From Mycobacterium triplex (GTDB lineage: Bacteria > Actinomycetota > Actinomycetes > Mycobacteriales > Mycobacteriaceae): a stretch of 64,000 nucleotides of DNA. Shown piece after piece: positions 1 through 12,375 of this stretch. The stretch spans positions 4,705,809 through 4,769,808 of the forward strand of contig NZ_HG964446.1 in assembly GCF_000689255.1 (NCBI RefSeq). The letters run 5' to 3'. The notes beneath the pieces were generated by a model. The model did not search any database and was not told the origin of the DNA. It worked only from the letters and a program-made list of their open reading frames with translations. Every line of letters begins with the position of its first letter. Within the stretch, counting starts at the first letter, position 1. Position numbers and translations under genes: made by a program.

Positions 1-3451
<3,451 letters not shown>

Positions 3452-3529
3452 GATTCACTATTCACCGGTTGGGCGTCTATAGGAACCGGTTAACCTCGAC
3501 GCATGGGGCGGACTTTGGAAAGGGTGTAC

Positions 3530-4396
3530 ATGCACAAGTTCGCCGGCAAGGTCGCCGTCGTGACCGGCGCGGGTTCGGGTATCGGTCAGGCGCTGGCCAT
3601 CGAGCTCGGCCGCGCGGGTGCCAGCCTTGCGATCAGTGACGTCAACACCGACGGTCTGGCGCAGACCGAAGAACAGCTGAAGGCCATCGGCGCGCCGGTC
3701 AAAACCGACCGACTCGACGTCACCGAGCGGGAGGCCTTCCAGGCGTACGCCGACGAGGTCAACGACCACTTCGGCAAGGTCAACCAGATCTACAACAACG
3801 CGGGGCTCACCCACATCGGCACGCTCGAGCTCAGCGACTTCAAGGACATCGAGCGGGTGATAGATGTTGACTTCTGGGGAGTTGTCAACGGCACCAAGGC
3901 TTTTCTGCCCCACCTGATCGCCTCCGGGGACGGCCACGTCGTCAACATCTCCAGCGTGCTCGGGGTGATGGCGCTGCCGGGCCAGGTCGCCTACGTCTCG
4001 GCCAAGTTCGCCGTCCGCGGGTTCACCGAGGCGCTGCGCCAGGAGATGGCGGCGGCCGGCCACCGGGTGGGGGTGACCGTGGTGCACCCGGGTGGCGTCA
4101 AGACCTCATTCGGTACCAACGCCGGCGTCGCCGAGGGCATGGGCATCGACCACGACGAGATGCTGGAGAATTTCGACCAGCAGGTCGCCAAGACGACACC
4201 GCAGCAGGCCGCCCAGACCATCTTGGCGGCGGTGGGCAAGAACAAGGCCCGCGTGCTGGTCGGCGCCGACGCGAAATCCGCGGACCTGCTGGTGCGGGCG
4301 GCCAGCAATAGCTATCACGAAGTCCTGTTCGGCGGGCCGGGCGTGCTGGGCCGGGTGACGACCTTCGGGCGCCGCATGCTGGCCCGCATGCGCTGA
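3530..4396 (+). CDS. Short-chain dehydrogenase/reductase, first tandem copy
   Basis: This is a classical NAD(P)-dependent SDR oxidoreductase of 288 residues; its substrate is unknown. It has the dinucleotide motif TGAGSGIG (residues 12-19), NNAG (89-92), the catalytic serine in NISS (about 141) and the YVSAK catalytic Tyr155/Lys159 pair. An upstream ATG at 3503 would add nine residues, but the ATG at 3530 fits the family start (HKFAGKVAVVTG) and has an AAAGG-type ribosome site, so I chose it. The position next to kgd matches Rv1245c of M. tuberculosis. The next gene is a close paralog, and the two share a 90-base block of identical DNA. Confidence 0.9.
   Translation: MHKFAGKVAVVTGAGSGIGQALAIELGRAGASLAISDVNTDGLAQTEEQLKAIGAPVKTDRLDVTEREAFQAYADEVNDHFGKVNQIYNNAGLTHIGTLELSDFKDIERVIDVDFWGVVNGTKAFLPHLIASGDGHVVNISSVLGVMALPGQVAYVSAKFAVRGFTEALRQEMAAAGHRVGVTVVHPGGVKTSFGTNAGVAEGMGIDHDEMLENFDQQVAKTTPQQAAQTILAAVGKNKARVLVGADAKSADLLVRAASNSYHEVLFGGPGVLGRVTTFGRRMLARMR
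3869..3958 (+). repeat. 90-base identical block shared with 4815-4904
   Basis: The sense strand of the first SDR from GACTTCTGGGGA to CCAGCGTG is identical over 90 bases, including third codon positions, to 4815-4904 in the second SDR. The sequence around it has diverged. That pattern points to recent duplication or gene conversion rather than protein-level constraint alone. Confidence 0.85.
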
Positions 4397-4475
4397 CGCT
4401 CGGCGACCCGGCTGCTGCCCGAGACCGCCGGTACCGGTAATCTCGAGGCAATTGTCGACATGACGGAGGGTGCGC

Positions 4476-5306
4476 ATGCAGGGTTTCGCCGGCAAGGTCG
4501 CGGTGGTCACGGGCGCGGGGTCGGGTATCGGTCAAGCGCTGGCCGTCGAGCTCGGCCGCTCGGGTGCCAGCCTGGCGATCAGTGACGTCAACACCGAGGG
4601 CCTGGCGCAGACCGAAGAACAGCTGAAGGCCATCGGCGCGCCGGTCAAGGCCGACCGACTCGACGTCAGCGAGCGCGAGGCCTTCCTGGCCTACGCCGAC
4701 GAGGTCAACGACCACTTCGGCAAGGTCAACCAGATCTACAACAACGCCGGCATCGCTTTCATCGGCGACATCGAGGTCAGCCAGTTCAAGGACATCGAGC
4801 GGGTGATGGATGTCGACTTCTGGGGAGTTGTCAACGGCACCAAGGCTTTTCTGCCCCACCTGATCGCCTCCGGGGACGGCCACGTCGTCAACATCTCCAG
4901 CGTGTTCGGGTTGTTCTCCGTGCCGAGCCAGGCCGCGTACAACGCGGCCAAATTCGCGGTGCGGGGCTTCACCGAGGCGCTGCGCCAGGAGATGTGGGTG
5001 GCCGGGCATCCGGTAAAGGTCACCACCGTGCACCCGGGCGGCATCAAGACCGGGATCGCGCGCAACGCCACCGCCGCCGAAGGACTCGACGCGGCCGAAT
5101 TGGCCAAGGCGTTCGACAAGAAGATGGCCAGCACCACCCCGGAGAAGGCCGCGCGAGTGATCTTGGAGGGCGTTCGCAAGAACAAGGCCCGGGTGCTGGT
5201 CGGCACCGACGCCAAGATTCTGGATGCCCTGGTCCGGCTGACCGGCTCGGGCTATCAGCGGCTGTTCGCACCCGTCACGCATCGGGTCGTTCCGCGCAAG
5301 AAGTAG
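4476..5306 (+). CDS. Short-chain dehydrogenase/reductase, second tandem copy
   Basis: This 276-residue SDR closely resembles the preceding gene: TGAGSGIG at residues 12-19, NNAG at 89-92 and YNAAK with Tyr155/Lys159. The ATG at 4476 is six bases after GGAGG (4465-4469), which is better spaced than the GTG at 4470. The two copies are nearly the same over the cofactor-binding half and diverge in the substrate loop and C-terminus. This suggests a duplication with changed substrate preference. It ends a few bases before the convergent lpqZ-like gene. The substrate cannot be read from the sequence. Confidence 0.9.
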   Translation: MQGFAGKVAVVTGAGSGIGQALAVELGRSGASLAISDVNTEGLAQTEEQLKAIGAPVKADRLDVSEREAFLAYADEVNDHFGKVNQIYNNAGIAFIGDIEVSQFKDIERVMDVDFWGVVNGTKAFLPHLIASGDGHVVNISSVFGLFSVPSQAAYNAAKFAVRGFTEALRQEMWVAGHPVKVTTVHPGGIKTGIARNATAAEGLDAAELAKAFDKKMASTTPEKAARVILEGVRKNKARVLVGTDAKILDALVRLTGSGYQRLFAPVTHRVVPRKK

Positions 5307-5310
5307 ACCC

Positions 5311-6192
5311 TCAGCGCCCGAGCGGGTGTTCGGCGAGCCACCCGCCGGCGACCGCCACCGCATCGGCGCCGCCGGCGACTTGGCGGCGCATGTCGGCCAG
5401 CGCCGAGGTGTCCAGCACGCCGGCCACTTCGTTGATCGCCAATACCTGCCGATCCGTCAGCGCATTGCGCCGATACAGCGGCACCACGTTCTCCGCGCGG
5501 ATCAGCGCGGGTTTGCCGTCGGCCAGCGCCACCAGGTCCCCCGGGATGGCCGGGTCGGCGGTGGTGGTCCACCCCGCGGTCAGCTGTCCGGCCCGTATTG
5601 CCGCGAACATCGTTGTGCCATCCGGGAATTCACGTGGCGTGGGCAGCTTGCACCCGCCGATTGCCGACGGCGCCCGGTGCCCGGCCACGATCCCGACGAC
5701 CAGGCCGTCGCAGTGCTTTGGAAGCGCGGAAAGATCGGCGCTGCGGTCCTGGCCGCCCCAGGCCTTGGCGGTGGGTTGCGTCACCAGCAGCACGGGTTTG
5801 TCCTCGGCGGCGGTGGTGTAGTCGCCCGCGGCGACGCCCTCGGGCAGCGCCGACACCATCGCGCGGTAGACCTGCGCGTCGGAGGTCACCGCGGCCGCGC
5901 CGGGCTGCAGGGCCTGCAACGTCTGGCCGGTGAACGCGGGCGTGACGGTAACGGCGCCCGAGTCCAGCTGCGCCATCGGGTCGTCGACGGTCTCGGCGCG
6001 TGCGGTGAAACCGTAGGACCGCAGCGCCGCGAGGTAGACGCCGGCCAGCAGCTGCGAGGTGGGGTCGTGCTTCGAACCGACCACCAGGCCAGGCGTTTCA
6101 CGGTGGTCGCCGGGACCGGCCGAACAGCCGGTGCCAAGCCAGCCAGCGAGCACGGCGGCAGACAGCAGCGCCGCGAGCTTGCCGATACTCAC
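5311..6192 (-). CDS. lpqZ: Glycine-betaine/choline-type substrate-binding lipoprotein (LpqZ-like)
   Basis: This 293-residue protein looks like the periplasmic binding component of an osmoprotectant (OpuAC-type) uptake system. It has an N-terminal signal segment rich in Ala/Leu and a cysteine at residue 23 in a weak lipobox (LGTGC). The body reads like the family (VVGSKHDPTSQLLAGVYLAAL near the start of the mature protein). The GTG start overlaps the TGA of the upstream malic enzyme gene (GTGA), so it is probably translationally coupled as the last gene of the mdh-malic enzyme-lpqZ strand. No permease or ATPase for it lies nearby. The ligand is inferred only from the family. The open frame extends far upstream inside the malic enzyme gene, but that is a shadow. 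Confidence 0.85.
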   Translation of the reverse strand: MSIGKLAALLSAAVLAGWLGTGCSAGPGDHRETPGLVVGSKHDPTSQLLAGVYLAALRSYGFTARAETVDDPMAQLDSGAVTVTPAFTGQTLQALQPGAAAVTSDAQVYRAMVSALPEGVAAGDYTTAAEDKPVLLVTQPTAKAWGGQDRSADLSALPKHCDGLVVGIVAGHRAPSAIGGCKLPTPREFPDGTTMFAAIRAGQLTAGWTTTADPAIPGDLVALADGKPALIRAENVVPLYRRNALTDRQVLAINEVAGVLDTSALADMRRQVAGGADAVAVAGGWLAEHPLGR

Positions 6193-7385
6193 TCCGAGGA
6201 GTCTGCCGCCCGCGCCACGGCTCGCGCCACTGCCTCGCCGACACCCGGGTCCAGCGGGCTCGGCACGATCCGGTCGGCGGCGAGGTCGTCGCTGACGACG
6301 GAGAAGATCGCCTCGGCGGCGGCCACCATCATCGTTTCGGTGATCCGCCGCGCCCCGGCATCCAGCGCGCCGCGGAAGACCCCCGGGAAGGCCAGCACGT
6401 TGTTGATCTGGTTGCAGAAGTCGCTGCGGCCGGTGGCCACCACGGCGGCGTACTTGGCCGCGAGGTCGGGATGGATCTCCGGGTCGGGGTTGGACAGCGC
6501 GAACACGATGCAATCGGGCGCCATCGTGGCGATCAGCTCCTCGGGCACCACGCCGGCCGACACCCCGAGAAACACGTCGGCTTCCTTGAGCGCTTCCACC
6601 ATGCCGCCGGCCAGGCCGCGGGGGTTGCTGTTGCGCGCCAGGTCGGTCTTGACGATGTTCATGTCGTCGCGCCCGGTGTGCAGGATGCCCCGCGAGTCGA
6701 GCACCGTGATGTCCGAAACCCCCATTGCGAGAAGGAGTTTCGAGCATGCGACGCCTGCCGCCCCGGCGCCGGAGACCACCACCCGCAGCGAGCCCATGTC
6801 GCGGCCGAGCAGCTTGGCGGCGCCCATCAGCGCGGCCAGCACGACGATCGCGGTGCCGTGCTGGTCGTCGTGCATCACCGGGCAGTCCAGCGCCTCGATG
6901 GCGCGTCGTTCGATCTCGAAGCAGCGGGGCGCGGAGATGTCCTCGAGGTTCACCGCACCGAAGGTGGGCCGCAGCCGCACCAGGGTTTCGACGATCTCGT
7001 CGGGATCCTTGGTGTCCAGCACGATCGGGATCGCGTCGAGGTCGGCGAACTGCTTGAACAGCGCGCACTTGCCCTCCATCACCGGCAGCGCCGCCGCCGG
7101 TCCGATGTCGCCGAGACCGAGTACGGCGCTGCCGTCGCTGACGACGGCCACCAGCCGGTGCGCCCACGTGTAGCGGTCGGCCAGGGTGTGGTCGGCGGCG
7201 ATCGCCCGACTGACCTGTGCGACGCCCGGCGTGTAGGCGATCGACAAGGCGCGCTGCGTGTCCAGCGGGGCCTTCATCTCGACCGAAAGCTTCCCACCTA
7301 CATGGGCCTCGAAGATCTCGTCGTCCCCGATGACGATCTGTGGCGGCACGATTTCGGACACGCGCTCAGGGTACTGACTACTCAT
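6189..7385 (-). CDS. Malic enzyme (NAD(P)-dependent, short bacterial type)
   Basis: This 398-residue enzyme oxidatively decarboxylates malate to pyruvate. It has YTPGVA in the N-terminal malic domain, the metal/substrate-site stretch NLEDISAPRCFEIE, HDDQHGTA and the Rossmann motif GAGAAG in the NAD domain, then FALSNPDPEI. It lies 32 bases downstream of mdh on the same strand, so the operon holds both malate-consuming enzymes, giving oxaloacetate or pyruvate. It overlaps lpqZ by a GTGA junction. In M. tuberculosis this junction holds a PE_PGRS gene and a vapBC pair instead, and the mez gene lies elsewhere. Whether NAD or NADP is preferred cannot be read here. Confidence 0.93.
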   Translation of the reverse strand: MSSQYPERVSEIVPPQIVIGDDEIFEAHVGGKLSVEMKAPLDTQRALSIAYTPGVAQVSRAIAADHTLADRYTWAHRLVAVVSDGSAVLGLGDIGPAAALPVMEGKCALFKQFADLDAIPIVLDTKDPDEIVETLVRLRPTFGAVNLEDISAPRCFEIERRAIEALDCPVMHDDQHGTAIVVLAALMGAAKLLGRDMGSLRVVVSGAGAAGVACSKLLLAMGVSDITVLDSRGILHTGRDDMNIVKTDLARNSNPRGLAGGMVEALKEADVFLGVSAGVVPEELIATMAPDCIVFALSNPDPEIHPDLAAKYAAVVATGRSDFCNQINNVLAFPGVFRGALDAGARRITETMMVAAAEAIFSVVSDDLAADRIVPSPLDPGVGEAVARAVARAADSSE

Positions 7386-7417
7386 TAGTAGCCCTAATCG
7401 ACTGGGTCACACCCCAG

Positions 7418-8407
7418 TCAGATCAGCTTCAGCTCGGTGACCGCGGCGCGCTCGTCGACCAACTCGGCGGTGGTCTTGTCGATCCGGCCACGGGAGAACT
7501 CGTCGATCTCCAGCCCCTGCACGATGGACCAGTTGCCGCCGGAGGTGGTCACCGGGAACGACGACACGATGCCCTCCGGCACGCCGTAGGAGCCGTCGGA
7601 GTAGACCGCCATCGACACCCAGTCACCGTCCGGGCTGCCCAGCAGCCAGGAGCGGGCGGCGTCGACGGTGGCCGAGGCCGCCGAGGCGGCCGACGAGGCG
7701 CCGCGCGCGTCGATGATCGCCGCACCGCGCTTGGCGACGGTCGGGATGAAGTCGTTCTCGATCCAGGCTTGGTCGCCCACGACCTCGGCGGCGTTCTTGC
7801 CGCCGACCTCGGCGTGGAAGATGTCGGGGTACTGGGTGGCCGAGTGGTTGCCCCAAATGGTCATCTTCTTGATGTCGGTGACCGCGGCACCGGTCTTGCG
7901 GGCCAGCTGCGAGATGGCCCGGTTGTGGTCCAGGCGGGTCAGCGCCGAGAACCGCTCCTTGGGGATGTCGGGGGCGTTGCTCAGCGCGATCAGCGCGTTG
8001 GTGTTGGCCGGGTTACCGGTCACGCCGATGCGGATGTCGTCGGCGGCAACGGAGTTCAGCGCCTTGCCCTGCGCGGTGAAGATCGCGCCGTTGGCCTCCA
8101 GCAGGTCGCTGCGCTCCATGCCCGGGCCGCGCGGCCGCGCGCCGACCAGCAGGGCAAGGTTCACGCCGTCGAAGATCTTGTTGGCGTCCGCACCGATCTC
8201 GACGCCGGACAGCAGCGGAAACGCGCAGTCGTCGAGCTCCATCACGACGCCCTCGAGCGCCTTGAGCGCGGGCTCGATCTCGAGCAGCCGCAGTTCGATC
8301 GGGCGGTCCGGCCCCAGCAGGGAGCCGCTGGCCAGGCGGAACAACAGGCTGTAGCCGATCTGACCGGCGGCACCGGTGACGGCGACCTTCAGAGGAGTTG
8401 CGCTCAC
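7418..8407 (-). CDS. mdh: Malate dehydrogenase
   Basis: This enzyme interconverts malate and oxaloacetate in the TCA cycle. It has 329 residues, the usual length for actinobacterial Mdh. It starts SATPLKVAVTGAAGQIG with the NAD-binding TGAAGQIG motif, followed by GARPRGPGMERSDLL, GNPANTN and the catalytic-region MTIWGNHSATQYPD. The GTG at 8407 is preceded by AAGGAG about nine bases upstream, and the longer frame back to 8494 lacks family similarity. It is the first gene of an mdh, malic enzyme, lpqZ run and is divergent from corA across a 221-base gap. Confidence 0.96.
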   Translation of the reverse strand: MSATPLKVAVTGAAGQIGYSLLFRLASGSLLGPDRPIELRLLEIEPALKALEGVVMELDDCAFPLLSGVEIGADANKIFDGVNLALLVGARPRGPGMERSDLLEANGAIFTAQGKALNSVAADDIRIGVTGNPANTNALIALSNAPDIPKERFSALTRLDHNRAISQLARKTGAAVTDIKKMTIWGNHSATQYPDIFHAEVGGKNAAEVVGDQAWIENDFIPTVAKRGAAIIDARGASSAASAASATVDAARSWLLGSPDGDWVSMAVYSDGSYGVPEGIVSSFPVTTSGGNWSIVQGLEIDEFSRGRIDKTTAELVDERAAVTELKLI

Positions 8408-8628
8408 GTCGATTGGCTCCTTATGGAGAGGCGTTTTGCTTCGGGTCGAAACTAGCGCACCGTTGCTTGCCCGAAACCTCCGGTCCGACGCCACCGCGAA
8501 ATCGCCGTCGCGCGTCGCGCAAGCGTCGTGCGCGCGTGGCCATCGCGCGCCTTTTCATCCGGCGTTTTACCAGCACGCGTAGCATTGAGCACCGCTCTGC
8601 CAGACCTGCGCCGGGATTGGAGGTTGAG

Positions 8629-9723
8629 GTGTTCGAGGGTTTCGACGCGCTGCCGGAGGCGCTGCGCACGATCGCGCACGAGCCGCGTCCCGAAATCGAA
8701 CACCCCGAGCCCCACGAGGCGCTGATCGACTGCGCGGTGTACGTCGCCGGCCACCGACTGCCCGGCAAGTTCAGCTACACGGCCGCGTGCAGCAAGGTGC
8801 ACCAGATCGAGATGCTGGGGCATGAGGCGTTCGTCTGGGTCGGCCTGCACGAGCCCGACGAGGTCCAAATGAAAGAAGTCGCCGACGTTTTCGGGCTGCA
8901 CGCGCTGGCCGTCGAAGACGCGGTGTGCGCACACCAGCGACCCAAGCTGGAGCGCTACGACGACACGCTGGTGCTGGTGCTCAAGACGGTCCAGTACGTC
9001 CCGCACGAATCGGTCGCGCTGGCGCGCGAAATCGTGCAGAGCGGTGAGGTGATGGTCTTCGTCGGCAAGGACTTCGTGGTCACGGTGCGCCACGGCGAGC
9101 ACAGCGGGCTGGCCGACGTGCGCAAGCAGATGGAAGCCGAGGGCGAACAGCTGACGCTGGGCCCCTTCGCGGTGATGCACGCGATCGCCGACCACGTCGT
9201 GGACCACTACCTCGAAGTGACCCGGCTGATGGAGGGCGACATCGACGCCATCGAGGAAGTGGCCTTCGCCCCGGGCCGCAAGCTCGACATCGAACCGATC
9301 TACATGCTCAAGCGCGAGGTCGTGGAGCTACGCCGCTGCGTCAACCCGCTGTCCAACGCGTTCCACCGCATCCAGGTGGAGAACAAGGACGTGATCTCCA
9401 AGGAAGTGCGGCGCTACATGCGCGACGTCGGCGATCACCACTCCGAGGCCGCCGACCAGATCGCCAGCTACGACGACATGCTCAACTCGCTGGTGCAGGC
9501 GGCGCTGGCGCGCGTCGGAATGCAGCAGAACAACGACATGCGCAAGATGGCGGCCTGGGCCGGTATTTTGGCGGTCCCGACGATGGTCGCCGCCATCTAC
9601 GGCATGAACTTCCACTTCATGCCCGAGCTGGACTGGACGTGGGGCTACCCGGGTGTGATGGCATTGATGACACTGGCCTGCCTCATCCTGTACTTCCAAT
9701 TCCGCAGGAACAACTGGCTGTAG
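8629..9723 (+). CDS. corA: CorA-family magnesium/cobalt transporter
   Basis: This 364-residue homopentameric cation channel of the inner membrane has a long acidic and helical cytoplasmic domain followed by two C-terminal membrane segments. The signature YGMN occurs at residues 324-327, between the segment GILAVPTMVAAI and the final segment GVMALMTLACLILYFQF. The end is basic (RRNNWL). The GTG start at 8629 has GGAGG at 8619-8623, and the frame continues upstream without family content. It is divergent from mdh and convergent with the suppressor-of-fused-domain gene 18 bases downstream. Confidence 0.93.
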   Translation: MFEGFDALPEALRTIAHEPRPEIEHPEPHEALIDCAVYVAGHRLPGKFSYTAACSKVHQIEMLGHEAFVWVGLHEPDEVQMKEVADVFGLHALAVEDAVCAHQRPKLERYDDTLVLVLKTVQYVPHESVALAREIVQSGEVMVFVGKDFVVTVRHGEHSGLADVRKQMEAEGEQLTLGPFAVMHAIADHVVDHYLEVTRLMEGDIDAIEEVAFAPGRKLDIEPIYMLKREVVELRRCVNPLSNAFHRIQVENKDVISKEVRRYMRDVGDHHSEAADQIASYDDMLNSLVQAALARVGMQQNNDMRKMAAWAGILAVPTMVAAIYGMNFHFMPELDWTWGYPGVMALMTLACLILYFQFRRNNWL

Positions 9724-9741
9724 CTCGCTAACTGCTCGATC

Positions 9742-10356
9742 TCAGTTCGGTTGTGCGGCACGACGGTTCGGGTCCAGCACATCGACGCCGTCGCTGTGCC
9801 AGGCCTGCCGCATGGCCTCGGCGCCCTTGAGTCGCACCCACGCCGCCTCGGTCGCGGTGATCGGCGTCGCCGACAGAAAGGTCACCGGGTCGCATGGCGG
9901 TTCCAGCGGCAGATCGGCAATGTCGCTGCGGCCCAACAGCACGGCCGTGAAGGGCACCCGCCGCTGTCCTGTGGAGGCCCACGCCCACAGCGGCGAGCCG
10001 AGATCGATCAGCGCGTCCGGGACGAGCACCACCCCGTCGACGGCCGGTGACGCCGCCAGTATCGCCAGGCTGCGGGCAATTCCGGTGGCGGGCCCGGGAT
10101 CTCGCAGACAGAGCGCGATTTCGGCGCGCGGGCCACGCTGCGGGTCGACGACGATCTCGGTCGGATCGCCCATCGGGTGGCGTGAGCACCCCAGCGACAC
10201 GTATTGCACCAAACCGTCTTTCGCGCGGAAGCGCAGTACCTCCATGGGCTCGGTGCCCAGGAACGTCACGCTCGCCGAATCGGGCTCGCCCCACTGCCCT
10301 GCCGTCGCGAAGTGGCCGCGCAGGTGCGTCCGTACCTGGTCCAGGATTTGCGTCAC
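9742..10356 (-). CDS. Suppressor-of-fused-domain protein, last cistron of the sug operon
   Basis: This 204-residue protein looks like the bacterial SUFU-domain family: a central FRAKDGLVQYVSLGCSRHPMGDP stretch and a tryptophan/proline-rich C-terminal half. No enzymatic motif is visible and its function is unknown. Bacterial SUFU proteins are often found with toxin-immunity or stress loci, but nothing here supports that. Its GTG start overlaps the TGA of sugC (GTGA), so it is probably coupled to the trehalose importer. That link is the main clue to its role. The family assignment is moderate. Confidence 0.7.
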   Translation of the reverse strand: MTQILDQVRTHLRGHFATAGQWGEPDSASVTFLGTEPMEVLRFRAKDGLVQYVSLGCSRHPMGDPTEIVVDPQRGPRAEIALCLRDPGPATGIARSLAILAASPAVDGVVLVPDALIDLGSPLWAWASTGQRRVPFTAVLLGRSDIADLPLEPPCDPVTFLSATPITATEAAWVRLKGAEAMRQAWHSDGVDVLDPNRRAAQPN

Positions 10357-11525
10357 TGCCCGGCGGGCACGGTCAGGTTCGCCCCGGAATCGGCGTCGAA
10401 CACGACGAGTTTCGCGGTGTCGAAGGCCACTTCGACGGACTGGCCGATGGCGGCCTTCGACTCGGCGGGAACCCTTGCTACGAACTGGTTTTCGGCGATC
10501 TCCGACTCGGCTGCCAGCTCGTCGAGTTGCGCGGCGTGCACGGCGGCGCCCGCGGTGGTGAAATATACGTACTTGTCGGCCCCCAGCGATTCGACCAGGT
10601 CGACCTTCACCTCGAAGGTCGACGCGGTGATGCGCTGGTAGCCGTCGATCAATGCGGCGTCGGCCAGGTGTTCGGGCCGCACCCCGACGATGACGTTGTC
10701 GGGTTTCGGGTGCTGCGCGATCACGTCCTGGACTTCCGGAGCCAACATCACCTCCCCGAAGGGCAGCGTCAGCCCGGACGAGGTGAGGGTGGCGGGAAAG
10801 AAGTTCATCGGGGGCGAGCCGATGAATCCCGCGACGAACAGATTGGCGGGCCGCTCGTAGAGCTCCGCCGGCGTGCCGATCTGCTGGGCGACACCGCCGT
10901 GCATCACCACCACACGATCCCCCAGCGTCATCGCCTCGGTCTGGTCGTGGGTGACGTAAACGGTGGTGGTGCCCAGCCGGCGCTGCAGCCGGGCGATCTC
11001 GCCGCGCATCTGCACGCGCAGCTTGGCGTCCAGGTTGGACAGCGGCTCGTCCATCAGGAACGCCTTGGGATGGCGCACGATGGCCCGGCCCATCGCGACC
11101 CGCTGCCGTTGCCCACCGGACAACTGGGAGGGCTTGCGGTCCAGAAGTTCGCTCAGGTCAAGGATTTTGGCCGTCTCCTCGACTTTCTGCGCGATGTCGG
11201 CCTTCTTCATCTTGGCCAGCGTCAGCGGGAAGGCGATGTTCTGCCGGACCGTCATATGCGGGTACAGCGCATAGGACTGGAACACCATCGCGATATCGCG
11301 GTCCTTCGGCGGCTTCTCGTTGACTCGTTCACCGCCGATGCGAAGCTCACCCGACGAGATATCCTCAAGGCCGGCAATCATATTCAGCGTGGTGGTCTTG
11401 CCGCAGCCGGACGGGCCGACCAGGATCAGGAATTCGCCGTCGGCGATGGTGAGGTTCAGGTCGCGCACGGCCGTATGCCCGTTGGGGTAACTCTTGTTGA
11501 CGTGCTCCAGCACAATCTCGGCCAT
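10353..11525 (-). CDS. sugC: Trehalose importer ATP-binding protein SugC
   Basis: This is the ATPase of the LpqY-SugA-SugB-SugC ABC importer, which recycles trehalose released from trehalose mycolates. It has 390 residues in MalK-type architecture: Walker A GPSGCGKTT (about 38-46), Q-loop in MVFQSYALYP, signature LSGGQRQR, Walker B AFLMDEP, H-loop VTHDQ, and a C-terminal MalK-like regulatory domain (VGVRPEH). It starts four bases after sugB ends. It is downstream of the permeases on the minus strand, as in M. tuberculosis. Confidence 0.96.
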   Translation of the reverse strand: MAEIVLEHVNKSYPNGHTAVRDLNLTIADGEFLILVGPSGCGKTTTLNMIAGLEDISSGELRIGGERVNEKPPKDRDIAMVFQSYALYPHMTVRQNIAFPLTLAKMKKADIAQKVEETAKILDLSELLDRKPSQLSGGQRQRVAMGRAIVRHPKAFLMDEPLSNLDAKLRVQMRGEIARLQRRLGTTTVYVTHDQTEAMTLGDRVVVMHGGVAQQIGTPAELYERPANLFVAGFIGSPPMNFFPATLTSSGLTLPFGEVMLAPEVQDVIAQHPKPDNVIVGVRPEHLADAALIDGYQRITASTFEVKVDLVESLGADKYVYFTTAGAAVHAAQLDELAAESEIAENQFVARVPAESKAAIGQSVEVAFDTAKLVVFDADSGANLTVPAGQ

Positions 11526-11529
11526 CGCG

Positions 11530-12375
11530 CTATCCCTTCACGGCACCTGAGGTCAACCCGGCGACAATCCGTCGTTGGAAGATTAGAACAAAGACGATGA
11601 TCGGCACCGTGATCACGATGGCCCCGGCCGCGATCGATCCGGTCGGCTCCTCGAATTGCGAACTGCCCGGAAAATTCGCGATCGCCACCGGCGCGGTGAT
11701 CGCGGCCTTGGTGGCGGTCAGCGACAGCGCCAGCAGCAGGTCGTTCCAGGCGAAGATGAACACCAGGATCGCCGCGGTCACCAGTCCGGGCGCCGCCAGC
11801 GGGACGATGACCTTGCGGAAGGCTTGCCCCGGCGTGGCACCGTCCATCTTGGCCGCCTTCTCCAGATCCCAGGGGATCTCCCGGAAGAAGGCCGACAAGG
11901 TGTAGATGGCAAGCGGCAACGCGAAGGTGATGTAGGGCAGGATCAGCCCGGGCCAGGTATCGAAAAGCCCTACGGCGCGCTCGATTTCGAACAGGGGGGT
12001 GACCAACGAGATCGCCGGGAACATGGTGATCAGCAGCGTGGAGCCGATCAGCAACCGCTTGCCGGGAAAATTCAGCCGGGCGATCGCATAGGCCGCCATC
12101 GCGCCGAGGACCACCGCGATCGCGGTGGCGATCAACGCGATTCCGATGGAGTTGACCAGCGCCGACGTGAAAACGTCGCCGCGGAAGATGCCGCGATAGT
12201 TTTCCAGGGTCACCGACGACGGAATCAGCTTGCCGTCCCGCACCGTTGACGTCGGCTTCAGCGACAGGCTGAGAATCCACAGCACCGGTAGCAGCGCGTA
12301 CACCACGACCACCGCATCGATGGCGACCCACATCGCGGTGCGCCGTGCGCCGGATTCAGCGCCCATCGACGTCAC
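11530..12375 (-). CDS. sugB: Trehalose importer permease SugB
   Basis: This is the second transmembrane subunit of the trehalose importer, with 281 residues and about six hydrophobic segments. The EAA loop is visible as EKAAKMDGATPGQAFRKVIVP, the contact site for the ATPase. It starts at a GTG (12375) inside the end of sugA; an ATG nine bases on (12366) is an alternative. Either way the reading frames overlap, as is usual for co-translated permease pairs. The C-terminus is basic (RRIVAGLTSGAVKG). Confidence 0.95.
   Translation of the reverse strand: MTSMGAESGARRTAMWVAIDAVVVVYALLPVLWILSLSLKPTSTVRDGKLIPSSVTLENYRGIFRGDVFTSALVNSIGIALIATAIAVVLGAMAAYAIARLNFPGKRLLIGSTLLITMFPAISLVTPLFEIERAVGLFDTWPGLILPYITFALPLAIYTLSAFFREIPWDLEKAAKMDGATPGQAFRKVIVPLAAPGLVTAAILVFIFAWNDLLLALSLTATKAAITAPVAIANFPGSSQFEEPTGSIAAGAIVITVPIIVFVLIFQRRIVAGLTSGAVKG

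Noticed and set aside
6193..7167. Apparent 618-residue frame joining lpqZ to upstream sequence
   Set aside because: The upstream part is Arg/Gly-rich shadow of the malic enzyme. The signal peptide begins at the GTG at 6192.
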